Shown: positions 1-11,631, counted from the stretch's first letter. The stretch: 64,000 nucleotides of DNA from Terebella lapidaria (GCA_949152475.1 OX424568.1:22419667-22483666); one strand, 5' to 3'. The notes: generated by a model not told the origin, from the letters alone. Program-made: numbers and translations.

Positions 1-404
1 TTTAAGGCTAATCTAGCTGGATGGAGATCAGTGTAAATAAACTCAAAATATTCACAAATCTGGACTGATTTACCGCTAGTATTAAAATTGTGTATATGTT
101 CTCACTGTATACTTACTATATCATATGTTCTAACATGTAACACCCCATGCAATGCTCAGCTCCTTGAACGCGATATCCACTTGTGGACTTTGTTCAATAA
201 ATGTAGATGTAGACGAGATTTGTATGTGGAACCATTTTCCTGTTCAAATGTTGTTGTTGCATTCAAAAAAGTCTGCAGTACTGCTAAATATGAGCTTAAT
301 ATCAGACTTGAATTCCTTTGGTTACCACTGTGTCTCACAGCTATACAGTTTGAGTGATGCTCCTCAACATAGTTTTTTTTTGGTTGACCACTAATCATGT
401 TCTG
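1..404. other. No gene recognised
   Basis: AT-rich DNA with only short open frames that show no domain, no composition bias and no support from a second copy. I see no element ends here. Confidence 0.5.
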
Positions 405-870
405 ATACTGATACTTTGTTTCTATTGCAAAATGTTGCATTTTATGTTTGTTATTGGTATCATCAAAATTTGGCTATATTGGTGGTAATAGATTGATTCC
501 TACATTCATACCACTGAGCCGGTGTCACTGCTGGTGGACCTTAATTCTGTCCCCGAGGATACCATCAACTCAGTAGCCTTCTGGCTTGTGATTAGGTACT
601 CATGTACTTGTCATATATCTATTCCATAGGGTCTGTTTCGGATTTGTAAATTATTTACATAGGTTGTTGTGCAGTTGTATACTAATTCCATCAGGTGTAC
701 AGTAGAAACAACTACATTTACCACACTGTCTGCCCCTGAGGACGCCGGTGTGTCTTTTGATGAAGTATTTGGTCGGGCTTTGTTTCTATTGCAAAATCTT
801 GTATTTTATGTTTGTTATTGGTATCATCAAAATTTGGCTATATTGGTGGTAATAGATTGATTCTTACTGT
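405..870 (+). repeat. Hammerhead-type repeat, head-to-tail partial dimer
   Basis: A 3' part-unit (about 409-517) is followed by a full unit ending near 870. The phrase CTTTGTTTCTATTGCAAAAT recurs with an offset of about 363 bp, so the unit length is about 363 bp. The full unit holds GCCC (732-735), CTGAGGA (736-742), GGTC ending at 774 and GGGC (775-778). The two tetramers can pair as stem I of a hammerhead around a GUC cleavage triplet. The upstream part-unit begins just after the position that corresponds to the cleavage site. The GAAA box is not perfect (GAAG), so activity is doubtful. Related copies lie across the window. Hammerheads in tandem repeats are known from Penelope-like elements and retrozymes; assignment here is inference. 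Confidence 0.7.
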
Positions 871-1182
871 ATAACTGTTTCAATTTATGTTCGTTTAGGT
901 TCTAGTGAGAGATCCTCTGAAATGGGCTAAAACGTGAAATTTTTTCGTTCCAAGACTTCCAATCAATCATCAACATGATCAATAAGACATTGTGCAATTT
1001 GGAATATAATTTCTGGATTGAACATTCTGTTCAGACTCTCAGCCTTGAAACAGTCAAAGGAATTTTACATTTCAGCCCCTGTGGCTGTTCAGAACTCCAA
1101 AAATCAGAGTGTTGCCTTTCTGCTTACAGATGATGTCAATCTTCAACGGTGACTTTGACAGGGTCAGCCATATCCCCAGAAA
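871..1182. other. No gene recognised
   Basis: Non-coding spacer between the hammerhead-type repeat and a foldback element; nothing specific seen. Confidence 0.4.
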
Positions 1183-1771
1183 TTAGACTATACTCTGATT
1201 TTTCTAACTCGTTTACACAGTTTTTCGCTGATATTTTTGCGATGCTAAATGCTATTGTTCTATAACTTGACACACTTCACCTGGGAGTCAAACGGCAATC
1301 ATTTACCGAATTTCAGATTTCTATCATGAAAATTGAAAAAGATGGCAATCTACCCCAATGGTAAATTTAGCCTTGTCATTTTATTTCTGGGTCCGCACAC
1401 AATTTCGTGCATTTGCTCGTTTTTGTAGTAGTGCAATCTTTCAAAATCAACATGTTTGTCTAGGATACACCCCGATGTGTCATCTGGTCTAAAATTACAA
1501 CAAAACTTCGAATCCTGGTGGATGTAAACAGGATCAAATCCTCAAATAAGCTCAGATTCTCGAGATCCCGTTTTTGGGCGAAATTTATCATTGGGGTAGA
1601 TGGCCAACTTCTTCAATTATTGTGATAGAAGTCTGAAATTTGGTAGAAAATTGCCGTTTGTCTTCGAGGTGAATTATGCCAAATTATCAAACGATACCAT
1701 TTAACATCGCAAAGATATCGTCAAGAACCGGTGTAAAGAAGTTAGACAAATCAGAGTATAGGAGTGCACCT
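1183..1771. mobile_element. Foldback MITE with ~185-bp inverted arms
   Basis: The left arm (about 1185-1368) and the right arm (about 1581-1771) are diverged inverted repeats. Both outer ends read CTATACTCTGATTT, and both arms share the inner phrase ATCTACCCCAATG, read outside in. The spacer of about 210 bp has no coding sign. No clear target duplication was found. The size, long arms and lack of an ORF fit a non-autonomous DNA element. A related half-copy appears near 20.63-21.05 kb. Confidence 0.65.
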
Positions 1772-3205
1772 AATACAAATAAAAAAGAAATTGGTATGGA
1801 TCATTCTGGTTTCAGTCCTTTGCTTTTTGCATTGCTGCTTTATTATAAATACCGTCAGTCTCTCAATATTGGGTAACATTTGTATAAGATGTTAGATTGT
1901 CATTAATATGTGCATGTGGATGTATACCGGTAACAAAAATTCTACTGTTATTCTCAAATAGGCAAGGCTGGCAGGGCAAAGAGGGAAAACCGAAGAAAAG
2001 ACAAGTGGAAAAGTCATCAAAGAAGGAGAATAAAAGTTGTGAGTAGAAATTCCATGGCTGGATTGAGTTCAAATGTGAAAGATTGAGCCAATTTTTTTTT
2101 TACAAATATGTAAGTGAATGAGAAACTACTCTACATGCTGTTTAAGGATTGGTTCCCATTGCTTTGTGAACAGTTCTCCAAATAGAGGCCAAGTTGGTGA
2201 ACATGGTGAACCTGAATCGCGAAATTAAGAAGTCGATGAATCCTAATGGCTTGGTGAGGGGAAGAACAATTGGCTATAAGTCACATGCATTCCTGATGTG
2301 TCGTGCTGTATGTTTGAAATGCAATGTTATATACGAATAAATTTGATAATAGGGGCAATACCATTAATACATGGAATAAAAATGCACCAGACATAACTTT
2401 TTTTTTGACTACACAAAGACCAAAAAACGACTTATTTGCTCATTGATTGGAGCGAAGCACTCTTAATTAGAAAGCTTATGAAAAATTCACCATCAACATT
2501 ATTATTTTCAGGATCTCAACACGTGTCTGGACTCGATAGGACAGTTGCAATCCTAACCGATGACAGCCCGTTCATTGGGAAAGCACCGAGACATAATAAC
2601 CACCATCAAATAAGTAAACACAATACTTTAACATGATGGTTATTCCACAAAAAGTATTCCGAAACTTATGCGGACAGGGTAGTTTTCATGAACTAGTGAT
2701 TAATCTATTTTGATCAGTATAGATTGAAATGAACACCACTGTGTTCGTTATTGATACAGACATATGATACATATTATCAAGTATGGCCTGAGAGAGTGAC
2801 ATTTCTATTATTCCGTGCTTCTATCTAGACTACTTTCTCTTCAAACTTGATTTAACATAATTAGCATCGGAGAGTGTAGTACACTTTTTGTTAATAAAAA
2901 CAAAATAGCTGGATAATAGGTTCCTTGTCTTTAGTTATGAATGTAATAGATATACAAAATCTTTAACATTGTTGTACTTGGCATTATATCGAGGAACACT
3001 ATTGTTTACCACACTTTTAATATCAATCGTCACTTTTGATGGCAATCATGACATTCAACCCCACATAGATCTGCGTAATATTCAATGTTGTGCAAATGGA
3101 GACGATCCCCAACATTGGCGCCATCTGCCAGTCAAAACCGGCACAGCAATATTCTGATGACGTTTTCACCATTTTGACCTGAAAACATGACACTATCAAT
3201 AGAAA
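1772..3205. other. Gene-free stretch
   Basis: Over 1.4 kb of AT-rich DNA with only short frames. Nothing resembles a known protein, RNA gene or element end. Confidence 0.45.
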
Positions 3206-4020
3206 TAAATACGAATGCCAGTGGGTAGTGAACGTGGGAACAAATACATTTCAGCTGCAGTAGATCAATTCACAGAGTGGATCAAGTGTTTTACTGTTCC
3301 GGATCAAACCGCCAACGTAGTAGCTCAAGCATGAGTGGACAATTTCTTTTGGTAGGCTAGGTATCCCAGTACATATCCACTCCGACCACAGTAGATTTGG
3401 GAGGAAGTATTTCAAGGCCCGTGTCGCATTCTGAAGACCAAAAAAACCAGAAATACGCCATATCATATTAAAGGGTTGTTGAAGAACCTCAGTAAGGCTC
3501 ACGAAGTAGCTAGGAGGCATTTGACAGGTAATCAGAAGCGACGAAAGAGATATCATGAACATAGGGTCAACGAGAAACAGTATGAACAAGGTGATTTGGT
3601 TTGGGATTTGGCTCGCAAGACTGGGTAAGTTCTTAATTAAAAACAATATGAGTAGGTCCCTTTATTGTGACCAATGTCCGTTCACCTGTACTGCGCAAAG
3701 TTGAAGATAGGACACAAAGTTTTATCTAACACCATGATAATCTAAAGCGCTGTTCTGATCGGGAAATTATATTATGGGTACGTAGTAAGCAGTATAACCT
3801 TATAGGTGACGTCATTAATGATACACATGAAGTTGATGATGTGAATGATGTCGCCTCTATGGATGTCATTTCAGATAATGTCGCCTCTATGAATATCGTC
3901 TCGGGTGATGTCGCACCTTTGGCCATCATAGATTCAACTGACCTAAATGACAATGACGTAGAACAGAAAGATGATGCAGGTATTGCAGCTGATGTTGTAG
4001 TCCAGACCTGATTAGGCATG
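3206..4020 (+). mobile_element. Gypsy (Ty3-type) LTR retrotransposon fossil A, 3' pol part
   Basis: Conceptual translation shows the integrase core phrase AAVDQFTEWIKCF near 3250-3290. It is followed by the downstream integrase region (about 3480-3630, with KAHEVARRHL and EQGDLVWDLA) and a C-terminal stretch with VRSPVLRKVED near 3680. These match the integrase and its C-terminal GPF-type region in metazoan Gypsy elements. Gag, protease, reverse transcriptase and both LTRs are not recognised. The copy is an old, broken fragment with at least several breaks. It lies on the same strand as fossil B and about 3 kb upstream of it; they may be separate insertions of related elements. Confidence 0.75.
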
Positions 4021-4660
4021 GATGCCAATTAGCCTGTTCATTTTAAATATAACGTTGAGTGACTTGGATTTGTCAAGATTGACTTAGGGTTTATTGATAG
4101 GCAATAGTATGCTGTTCAATAGAACTTGAAGTTATGAAATTTTATTATTGCTCTGAGATATCTGTACACTCTCTGAAAAGTAAATACGGTATGTTATATT
4201 TTTGTTTTGGTGTTGTTAAGATAAGATATATTCATTATATTTGCAAATGGGAATACTTGTTCCAGATGGATCTTCACGATTTTGCGGATTTCATTCCAGA
4301 TTACGAAGAAGCGATTGAGAGGGACGAACCAGTTGGGGTCTGAAGTGAGAGAGGAAGGGGGTGTATCTGCCAGTAAGAATGCAGGAAAAGTTGCAACTTG
4401 TGCAAAGAGTCGGCAGGAAGTTCTCTCAGGAGGTATGCCATTAGGTGTCCCCTTTCATGGTATTTCAGCCCCGAGCCTGTTCCATTTGTGAGGAGAACGA
4501 GGGATGTCTGAGTTTTGATCGGATGAAGCATGGGCGTGGCTCTTATCGTCACGATGATCTCATGGAGGATGGTTACTTTTCTGATCAACACCTCTCCACA
4601 TGGCTTGAGATTGTGAATGTCATCACATGTATCTTGTTTTAATGAATAATTCGCTTGGTT
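4021..4660 (+). other. Region downstream of Gypsy fossil A with an acidic short frame
   Basis: About 250 bp after the integrase end, a short frame reads DFADFIPDYEEA (near 4267-4310). The motif FIPDYDE recurs in the reading frames downstream of fossil B (near 10943). This may be the remains of an accessory ORF placed after pol, but it may also be chance. No other feature is visible before the tandem duplication starts at 4663. Confidence 0.3.
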
Positions 4661-4945
4661 TTAACACATTTAACACAAGTAAATTTAAATATTCTAGGTT
4701 CTTTCAATATAAGGAGAATTCTTTCAGAAGAGGGAAGTATGCTGTACATGTGGATCGCAAAATAAATTCATATCCAATATAAAGACGGTGTTTGGCCTAA
4801 CCTCTGTTCAGAGTGGATCAATGAAGATCAATTAGTCAGCATGGAAACAACCCAAAGATCCACGAACATCCTTCGGTCGAACGAGTGGTCAGTTCATCTC
4901 CCTAGTGAGCATGCGCGCCCGACCCAGGAGTGCCGCTAGTCAATA

Positions 4946-5128
4946 GGGCCTGTAAGTCACGTGCTGTCACGGTATGATTCTGGTAACCAACAAGCATACA
5001 CCTTTTGTGTTATCTGAGTAATTTGAGTTCTACATGGAGTTTTACTTATAATAAACAAAAGGTGTATATTGGGAATATGTTTGTTGGTAACCAGAATCAC
5101 AGCGTGACGGCACGTGACATACAGGCTC
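4946..5128. mobile_element. Palindromic MITE, copy 1
   Basis: The left half starts GGGCCTGTAAGTCACGTG and the right half ends CACGTGACATACAGGCTC. The arms pair over about 60 bp, through the phrase TTCTGGTAACCAACAA, with an AT-rich centre of about 50 bp. The ends are flanked by TA on both sides (4944-4945 and 5129-5130), as for Tc1/mariner-type MITEs. There is no coding capacity. E-box-like CACGTG lies in both arms. Confidence 0.7.
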
Positions 5129-5161
5129 TATAAATACAGTCGGCTAGCTGTCTACCGGGGG

Positions 5162-5445
5162 CGGGTGGTCGAGATGGTGCAGTGGCAGAGCACTCGGCCC
5201 ATGATCTACAGGTCGTGGGTTCAAGTCCGCTCCGCGCCACTTGTGCCTGAAAACCTCCAACGCCAGTGCAGCCCGAGGGGGTAAAAACAAAGGCCGGGTG
5301 GTGTCAGAGAATGTCTATAGTATCTGGCACCTAAAAGATCCCTTGGGATTTATCGTAAAGAGTAGGGGATTTCCCCGATCCCGGGTTTCTGTCAAGGAGG
5401 CATATCATCGAGTTATGGCGCCCCCTAACCCCAAGTACAAGTAGT
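5162..5445 (+). mobile_element. tRNA-derived SINE, copy 1
   Basis: A tRNA-like head with exact Pol III A and B box matches is followed by a non-tRNA body of about 200 bp, with the phrase AAAGATCCCTTGGGATTTAT, ending at AAGTACAAGTAGT. A direct repeat TCTACCGGGGG lies at both ends (5151-5161 and 5446-5456), as expected for a target duplication made by LINE machinery. The arms of the tRNA-like head do not all pair well, so this is a SINE rather than a tRNA gene. The body may contain one of the conserved central domains of metazoan SINEs; I cannot assign which. Confidence 0.8.
5175..5228 (+). promoter_or_regulatory. Pol III internal promoter (A and B boxes), SINE copy 1
   Basis: The A box TGGTGCAGTGG (5175-5185) fits TRGYNNARNGG. 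The B box GGTTCAAGTCC (5218-5228) fits GGTTCRANNCC. The spacing of about 32 bp is normal for tRNA-type promoters. Confidence 0.75.
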
Positions 5446-5763
5446 TCTACCGGGGGGGGGGGGGAGTCCACGGAACAAATAACACATTTAACACAAGTAA
5501 ATTTAAATATTCTAGGTTCTTTCAATATAAGGAGAATTCTTTCAGAAGAGGGAAGTATGCTGTACATGTGGATCGCAAAATAAATTCATATCCAATATAA
5601 AGACAGTGTTTGGCCTAACCTCTGTTCAGAGTGGATCAATGAAGATCAATTAGTCAGCATGGAAACAACCCAAAGATCCACGAACATCCTTCGGTCGAAC
5701 GAGTGGTCAGTTCATCTCCCTAGTGAGCATGCGCGCCCGACCCAGGAGTGCCGCTAGTCAATA

Positions 5764-5946
5764 GGGCCTGTAAGTCACGTGCTGTCACGGTATGATTCTG
5801 GTAACCAACAAGCATACACCTTTTGTGTTATCTGAGTAATTTGAGTTCTACATGGAGTTTTACTTATAATAAACAAAAGGTGTATATTGGGAATATGTTT
5901 GTTGGTAACCAGAATCACAGCGTGACGGCACGTGACATACAGGCTC
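5764..5946. mobile_element. Palindromic MITE, copy 2
   Basis: This is the same element as at 4946-5128, carried along in the second copy of the 818-bp duplication. It is not an independent insertion. Confidence 0.7.
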
Positions 5947-5979
5947 TATAAATACAGTCGGCTAGCTGTCTACCGGGGG

Positions 5980-6263
5980 CGGGTGGTCGAGATGGTGCAG
6001 TGGCAGAGCACTCGGCCCATGATCTACAGGTCGTGGGTTCAAGTCCGCTCCGCGCCACTTGTGCCTGAAAACCTCCAACGCCAGTGCAGCCCGAGGGGGT
6101 AAAAACAAAGGCCGGGTGGTGTCAGAGAATGTCTATAGTATCTGGCACCTAAAAGATCCCTTGGGATTTATCGTAAAGAGTAGGGGATTTCCCCGATCCC
6201 GGGTTTCTGTCAAGGGGGCATATCATCGAGTTATGGCGCCCCCTAACCCCAAGTACAAGTAGT
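5980..6263 (+). mobile_element. tRNA-derived SINE, copy 2
   Basis: This copy came with the 818-bp tandem duplication and differs from copy 1 at very few bases. It has the same promoter boxes and the same flanking TCTACCGGGGG. Confidence 0.8.
5993..6046 (+). promoter_or_regulatory. Pol III internal promoter (A and B boxes), SINE copy 2
   Basis: The same A and B boxes as copy 1, shifted by 818 bp and unchanged. Confidence 0.75.
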
Positions 6264-6464
6264 TCTACCGGGGGGGGGGGGAGTCCACGGAACAAACAAC
6301 ACAGGTTTTCACAACATAAACGGACCAGTATCTCGCCGAATGACGGGACTCACACTGGACAGTCAAGCGGGACAAACATCACACGTGAGTGTCCATTAAA
6401 TATGTATTCTACCTTGATGTAATTTAACGGCAACGGCCGCCATCCAAGCGCTGCCCAAAAACAT

Positions 6465-6794
6465 ATGTGGTCAATCTATACCCCACTCACAATCGGGAGT
6501 GGCGGCACCTGGGTCTACGTCAAAACTACAGATGTAAAAATTAACGACACCCAAGCAATTAACAAACCGTGTAGTTGTTATAATTCGATACTCTTATCTC
6601 AGCCCATCGGACTGAAAGGTCTACAAACCCTAGACCATGGACACAAGCTGTTCGTCAACACCTGGATCAACACATCCGCTTACAGAAAAGTCCAGGCAAG
6701 AAAAGTCGTGATAAAGATCAGGAAGACCCAAGACTGGACAATAGAAGCAAAACATAAATTTCCATGTGAAAAACTGGATTGGCGGGTTCTTTGA
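6465..6794 (+). CDS. Unidentified 109-aa reading frame
   Basis: An open frame from ATG 6465 to TGA 6792-6794 with a protein-like composition and no low complexity. It shows GSGGTWVYVKTTDVKIND near its start, a Cys pair (PCSCY) near residue 36, and GLQTLDHGHKLFVNT near residues 51-65. There is no signal peptide, membrane segment or motif I can name with confidence. The pattern of beta-strand-like segments around HGHKLFV loosely recalls jelly-roll (TNF/C1q-like) domains, but this is only an impression. It lies between the duplicated SINE block and Gypsy fossil B on the same strand, so it may be an exon remnant or part of a transposon. Confidence 0.3.
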   Translation: MWSIYTPLTIGSGGTWVYVKTTDVKINDTQAINKPCSCYNSILLSQPIGLKGLQTLDHGHKLFVNTWINTSAYRKVQARKVVIKIRKTQDWTIEAKHKFPCEKLDWRVL

Positions 6795-7129
6795 TTTGTG
6801 TGTTGTGGTCAAATAATACCCCGATATATCTATGTGTATGTTACAAGTCCCCACTTTAGTGTATTGTCTGACATGTGGAGTGTGGTCCTCACATCGATAG
6901 ATTATATGTGTATGTTGCATGTATGTAAGGAAGGCACATTGCCAAGGATGCACATTGTGTTTTTTTTTCATATAATTTTTCATTGCAAATCTCGGTGGAT
7001 ACCCCCTCTGATTTGGTTCAAATCAGTGACGATAGCATTAATAATGAATTCCTAAAAATAAATGGGTTCCAAAGTCGATCAATAGTAATGCGACTAAAAA
7101 ACCTCCCTAATATTCACACACAATATGAT

Positions 7130-10100
7130 TGTTTAGATAGCCTGCTTTGAGAGACTTAATTCCGTATTGACAGAGTCCGAAAGGCAAATCTGAAGCTTAA
7201 GCCAGCAAAATATAAGACCATGCTGCTTGGTTTAACCAATCTGCCAGCTTTTTCCAGCGTTTGATGGAATTAGCACTACAAGGGCTTCAATGGAAGACCT
7301 GTTTGATATATCTGGATGATGTCATAATATTTGGCTCCAATGTTGAAGAACACATTGAGAGACTTAATTCCGTATTGACAGAGTCCGAAAGGCAAATCTA
7401 AAGCTTAAGCCAGCAAAATGCGAGCTATTACAATCAAAAGTCACTTTCCTGGGACATGTGGTGTCTAGCAGTGGCGTAAACCAAATCCTAACCTTGTGTC
7501 TAGAATACAGCAGTGGACCAAGCCCTAGACTATCACTGAAGTAGGACAGTATTTGGGGTTGTGTTCATATTACCGAAGATTCATAAAAGACTTTTCCATG
7601 ATATCTAAACCCCTTACGGAAATGACCAAGAAAGAAGTAAACCTGACATGGACTGAGGAGTGCCGAAAGGCATTTGATGGTTTGAAACAAGCTGTCCCAA
7701 CATCATTGCATATCCAGAAAGGGAGGGTAAATTTATCTTGGACACTGATGCCTGCAATTTTGGTATCGGAGCGGTTCTATCGCAGGTGCAAGATGAAAAC
7801 AACCAAGAAAGGGTCATTGCTTATGTTAGCCGAACACTGAACAAAGCTGAGAGAAATTACTGTGTTACTGATAAAGAACTCCTGGCAGATGATATTTTGT
7901 AGATTATTTCCACCACTATCTGTTGGGTTCTAAGTTCCTAATCCGGACTGATCATCCAGCCCTCAAATGGCTATTCAGTTTCAAAGAATCCCAGGGCAGA
8001 ATAGTACGATGGTTGGAATTTCTCTCAGCCTATGACTTTGAAGTCGAATATAGACCCGGCACAAATCATGGAAATGCTGATGGACTATCTAGGTGTCCAA
8101 ACCCCAGGGATTGTACTTGTCAAGAACAAGATAACCTGGAGGATTTAAAATGTGGCCCCTGCGCGAAGTGTAAAAAACGAGCTACCGACATGCAAACAAC
8201 CTTTGACAATGACCTAAACCGACTAAACGGAGTTATTTCTGAACAGTAGTAATAGGAAGAAGGGTTCTGAGATTGAATCTGTTAGCAAGGCGTGGACAGT
8301 TAGAGTATTAACAAATATTAACATTGCATTTTTTTTCCTTATTCTAAACATGATATGGTGTGTGGTTACAACATGTATACAGCATGCATCAACATGGTGC
8401 ACACGCAAAATGACAGACACATCCGTCTAGCGGATGATGGTCGTCTGAAGCCCAAGCTGCGTCGAGTACGATCCCTGCTCCAGATGATCTCTGCGCTTGT
8501 CCAATTTGTCCCCCTGTATCCGGAAAGTGAACACCAGAAAACCAAAACAAGTAGTGAAAGATAGTTGAGAGAACTGGTTGTCAGGTTACAGTAAAAGTCA
8601 GTTGAAACACTTACAGGAGACTGACTCAAGCCAATTCTTGACTGGATATCCAGTAGAGAGCGACCCTACGGCACTGTTGTCTCTTCTACAATTACTGAAA
8701 CTAGACATCATTGGAATTACTGGGGAGACCTAGAAATCCATGATGAGTTACTGTAAAAGAGATTCAGCAGACGTAATGGTACAGAGACTTACAGTTTGTG
8801 GTACCAACTACTTTGCAAACTGAAATCTTACATTCAATGCATAACACGGTGTTGGCAGGACACTTAGGCAAACGTAAAACTACTGATAAAATTTTATTGG
8901 TACGAGTTAAAGTGATGTTGGCAGGAAAACTATTTTTTCCAAATCAATTACATATATGCCTGTGGTCTCAGAAAAATAGGTTACAAAGCAAACTTTGCTT
9001 GATCAAATGGATAAATCAAGCATATGACAGTACTAGCAGCCGATTTTTGTTTTGTTTTGTGCGCCACTCAGAGTTACCTCTGACTTAAGCTAGTTCACGC
9101 TCGATTGGCTCGAACATATACGACTAAGCTGGAATCGCACTGCGTCACGGTATACAGAACACCGAGAATGGCGGTAATGTAAACAAACTCAAAATATCTC
9201 CACCAGAAACTCGCAACGAAAATTATTAGAAAGGGGCGTCTGTTTGGGCATACAAGTGCAGATATATATAACTGTTAAGTTTTCTTCATTCGATCAGAAA
9301 GATATGGAAAAATCCATAACTTACTGCCAATATCACTTTAGGAAATGATGTCAACTTATGGATAAAAAGATGTGATACTTGTTCTGCAAACGAAAAGCCG
9401 TCCCGAACACCAAAGGCACCTGTCGGCGATATGCGAGTGGGTGCTCCCATGGATCGCATCTGTGTCGATGTTCTGGGAGCTCTTCCCAAAACAGAAAACG
9501 GCCATCAATTCATCTTAGTGGTTGCAGACTCATTTTCAAAGTGGGTAGAAGCTTATCCAATATCTTTGCAAAACTATGTAAATCAGGATAGAGATCAGGA
9601 AAACACGTAGCAGTCCTCGTCACCCTCAGTGTAACGGCTAGGTTGAAAGGTTCAACCGAACACTCATAAAAATGATCAGGGCTTATATTAATCATCATGA
9701 AGATTGGGATCAATATTTGGGCTGTCTAACGGGGGCTTATAGAGCAACACCAATAGAAAATATAGGGTTAACACCCAACATGATAATGTTTGGCAGGTAG
9801 GTTCGACTACCCCAAGAGGTAGCCTTTCTCGACACAAAGTGCGAGACCAATGAAAACTATGGCGAATACGTGTTAAATGTTCGAGGAAAACAACAAAAAG
9901 CACATTCCATTACAAGAAAGCAACTCAAAAACATTACCCAAAGGCAGCAGTCCACCACAGCTTGCACTCGGTCGATGCACCAGTACCAAACTGGTATTTG
10001 CATGAAAAAAGGAGATAGGAGTTAGTCCGAAGTTACAAGTGCCATATATTGGACCAGTTATTATCTTTAAATTTAAAAAAAAATTAATGACTTAGATTAC

Positions 10101-10250
10101 CTCATTCAAATGGATGAGAACGGATCACGAAAGGTGGTTCATCACGATAAACTAAAATTGTATGAGGGCAACAATAAACCAAAGTGGGTCAAATTTGCTC
10201 TACAGAAATTCAGGGAAAAGCATAACAAAAACTGAGGTGCACCAAGGTTG
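7130..10250 (+). mobile_element. Gypsy (Ty3-type) LTR retrotransposon fossil B, pol region
   Basis: The order of recognisable parts is that of Gypsy pol. A reverse transcriptase part (about 7230-7600) holds YLDDVIIFG near 7300. The connection region and RNase H (about 7560-8100) hold LIRTDHPALKWL and YRPGTNHGNADGLSR. An integrase zinc-binding region lies near 8800-8890 (LAGHLGKRKTTDKIL). The integrase core lies at about 9430-9780 (DRICVDVLGALPKT, VVADSFSKWVEAYP), and a C-terminal stretch ends near 10200 with HHDKLKLYEG. Gag, protease and LTRs are not recognised. A stretch near 9040-9290 inside the integrase does not look like pol and may be a later insertion. The copy is internally rearranged and clearly broken, with at least half a dozen breaks; it is old. 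Confidence 0.85.
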
Positions 10251-10316
10251 TGATTTCAAATTTGAGACAGTACAACTAAATGCACTGAACGCACCCACTT
10301 TGAATTACAGATCACC

Positions 10317-11631
10317 ATGGCTCCACGCAAACTCGGTCTGTTCAAATGCAACGAGTGTGAATGGAAAGGAGAGAGGTCGGCCGCCCTAGAACACTTCGCC
10401 CGGGTACACTGTACCGTCGCCACCGCTGCGTATACTTGCAAGGGATGTAATTTCACAGCCGGAACCGAACGGAGCCTTGAGAAACATCTTACCACACCCA
10501 GACATCGGGAAAAAGCCAAGCGGAGGACGGATAACTTCTTGCGTCGTGCAGGAGCAGGGAAAATTGTGGAACAACAGGAGATTCTAGACAACTTCATCGA
10601 ACAGCTCAAGAATCGGCCATGTGATCCGGTAGCTGCGGCTATGAAATTCTCGGGAATAGATGGGAAGCACTCTACGGCTGAAGCCGGAATCCTTCCCACT
10701 CCGTCCATTTGTCATCCTCATCTTATTCGTCCTCTTCCGCCACAACTTCACCGGACCAATGCCCAGACCAGGAGGTAGATATCATCGTTGTAGAAAAAGA
10801 GGAATACCTGAAAGAAGAGCATCTGAAGTCAGTCGACAATCCTCCTCTGAAGAGGAAACTTGATGTAGCACCAGTCCCCAGTGTTAAGCCCAAACGACCT
10901 TGTTTACCCGGTCTTGAGACACTCGACCTGGAAGAGGAGTCCAAATTTATACCCGATTACGATGAGTCGGAGGTCCCACCCAAACCACGTCCATTGATGC
11001 AAACCACCGGCACAAGCTCACCTGCTTTCCCAACATCCACGGAAAATGCCATCCTGGAAGTGTCACGGGTAATCCAGGATGAGTTTAAGTCCTTGACGTC
11101 ACTCCCCGTAACATCAAATATGGATCCTGGACACCTTAACAATGTCATCCAGAAGTTCATCGTCACGAACAACAATCTCGTCGACTTGACCTCCAAGGTG
11201 AATCTTCTGGCCAACCGGCATCAGCACATGCCTCTTCAAACAGTTTGATGTCGGATCTGCGGAGAGAACTCACCGCCCTAAATCACAATCAAAACAAAGT
11301 GTATTCAGTGACAGTTAGTTTGGAAAGAACAATGTTGCAGATGAGCTTGTCCATGAAAGCACACGCGTCAAAGATGGAGACAATTGCCACTGCCATCACC
11401 AGCAGTCTGCATGCTGTCAACGATGTACTCCAGCGAACTTCAGTCCCGGCACCTCCAGTTCACCCCCAGCGCAATGGCCCATCCATTCCTGCTCAACCTT
11501 TGCCTTTCCAGCCCTCCACATCAGGACCAGCCATCCGGCTCAGCGGGATGCCAATGCCCTCACTGAGGGAGCGGCTGTCAATTCACTTGGACACTGTAAC
11601 CAAACAATCACAGTTTGTGTTGAGTGAGTAG
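10317..11631 (+). pseudogene. Two-finger C2H2 and coiled-coil ORF region, probably element-linked
   Basis: Starting at ATG 10317, the first part shows two C2H2-like fingers: CNEC with HFARVH, then CKGC with HLTTPRH. A Lys/Arg-rich stretch follows (HREKAKRRT), which suggests nucleic-acid binding. Later parts show a Ser-rich run, a basic stretch (PPLKRKLD), the acidic motif KFIPDYDESE near 10943, and helical, heptad-like sequence up to a Pro-rich end before the stop at 11629-11631. The region is not carried by one continuous frame, so it is broken or spliced. It begins about 70-100 bp after the pol remains of Gypsy fossil B on the same strand, which suggests an accessory ORF after pol. A host zinc-finger gene remnant is the alternative. 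Confidence 0.45.

Larger units (their letters stand above)
4663..6297. repeat. Tandem duplication, 818-bp unit, two near-identical copies
   Basis: Copy 1 (4663-5480) and copy 2 (5481-6297) align at a constant offset of 818 bp with only a handful of differences, including the length of the G-run at each end. Both start at AACACATTTAACACAAG, and an AACA microhomology lies at the junctions. Each copy carries a palindromic MITE and a SINE, so those insertions predate the duplication. The high identity says the event is recent relative to the surrounding fossils, or has been homogenised, or is an assembly artefact. Confidence 0.9.

Noticed and set aside
669-860. A small conserved protein encoded in many copies (YTNSIRCTVETT...)
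   Set aside because: The frame recurs at 669, 49758, 51873 and 56037, but it is the hammerhead-type repeat read as protein. Substitutions and length changes do not respect codons.
5162-5245. A functional tRNA gene
   Set aside because: The A and B boxes are perfect, but the acceptor and T arms do not pair properly. The sequence continues into a SINE body with flanking direct repeats.
10317-10574. Independent host zinc-finger gene
   Set aside because: Not excluded, but the frame is not continuous and lies directly behind Gypsy pol on the same strand. I therefore list it as probably element-linked rather than as a host gene.
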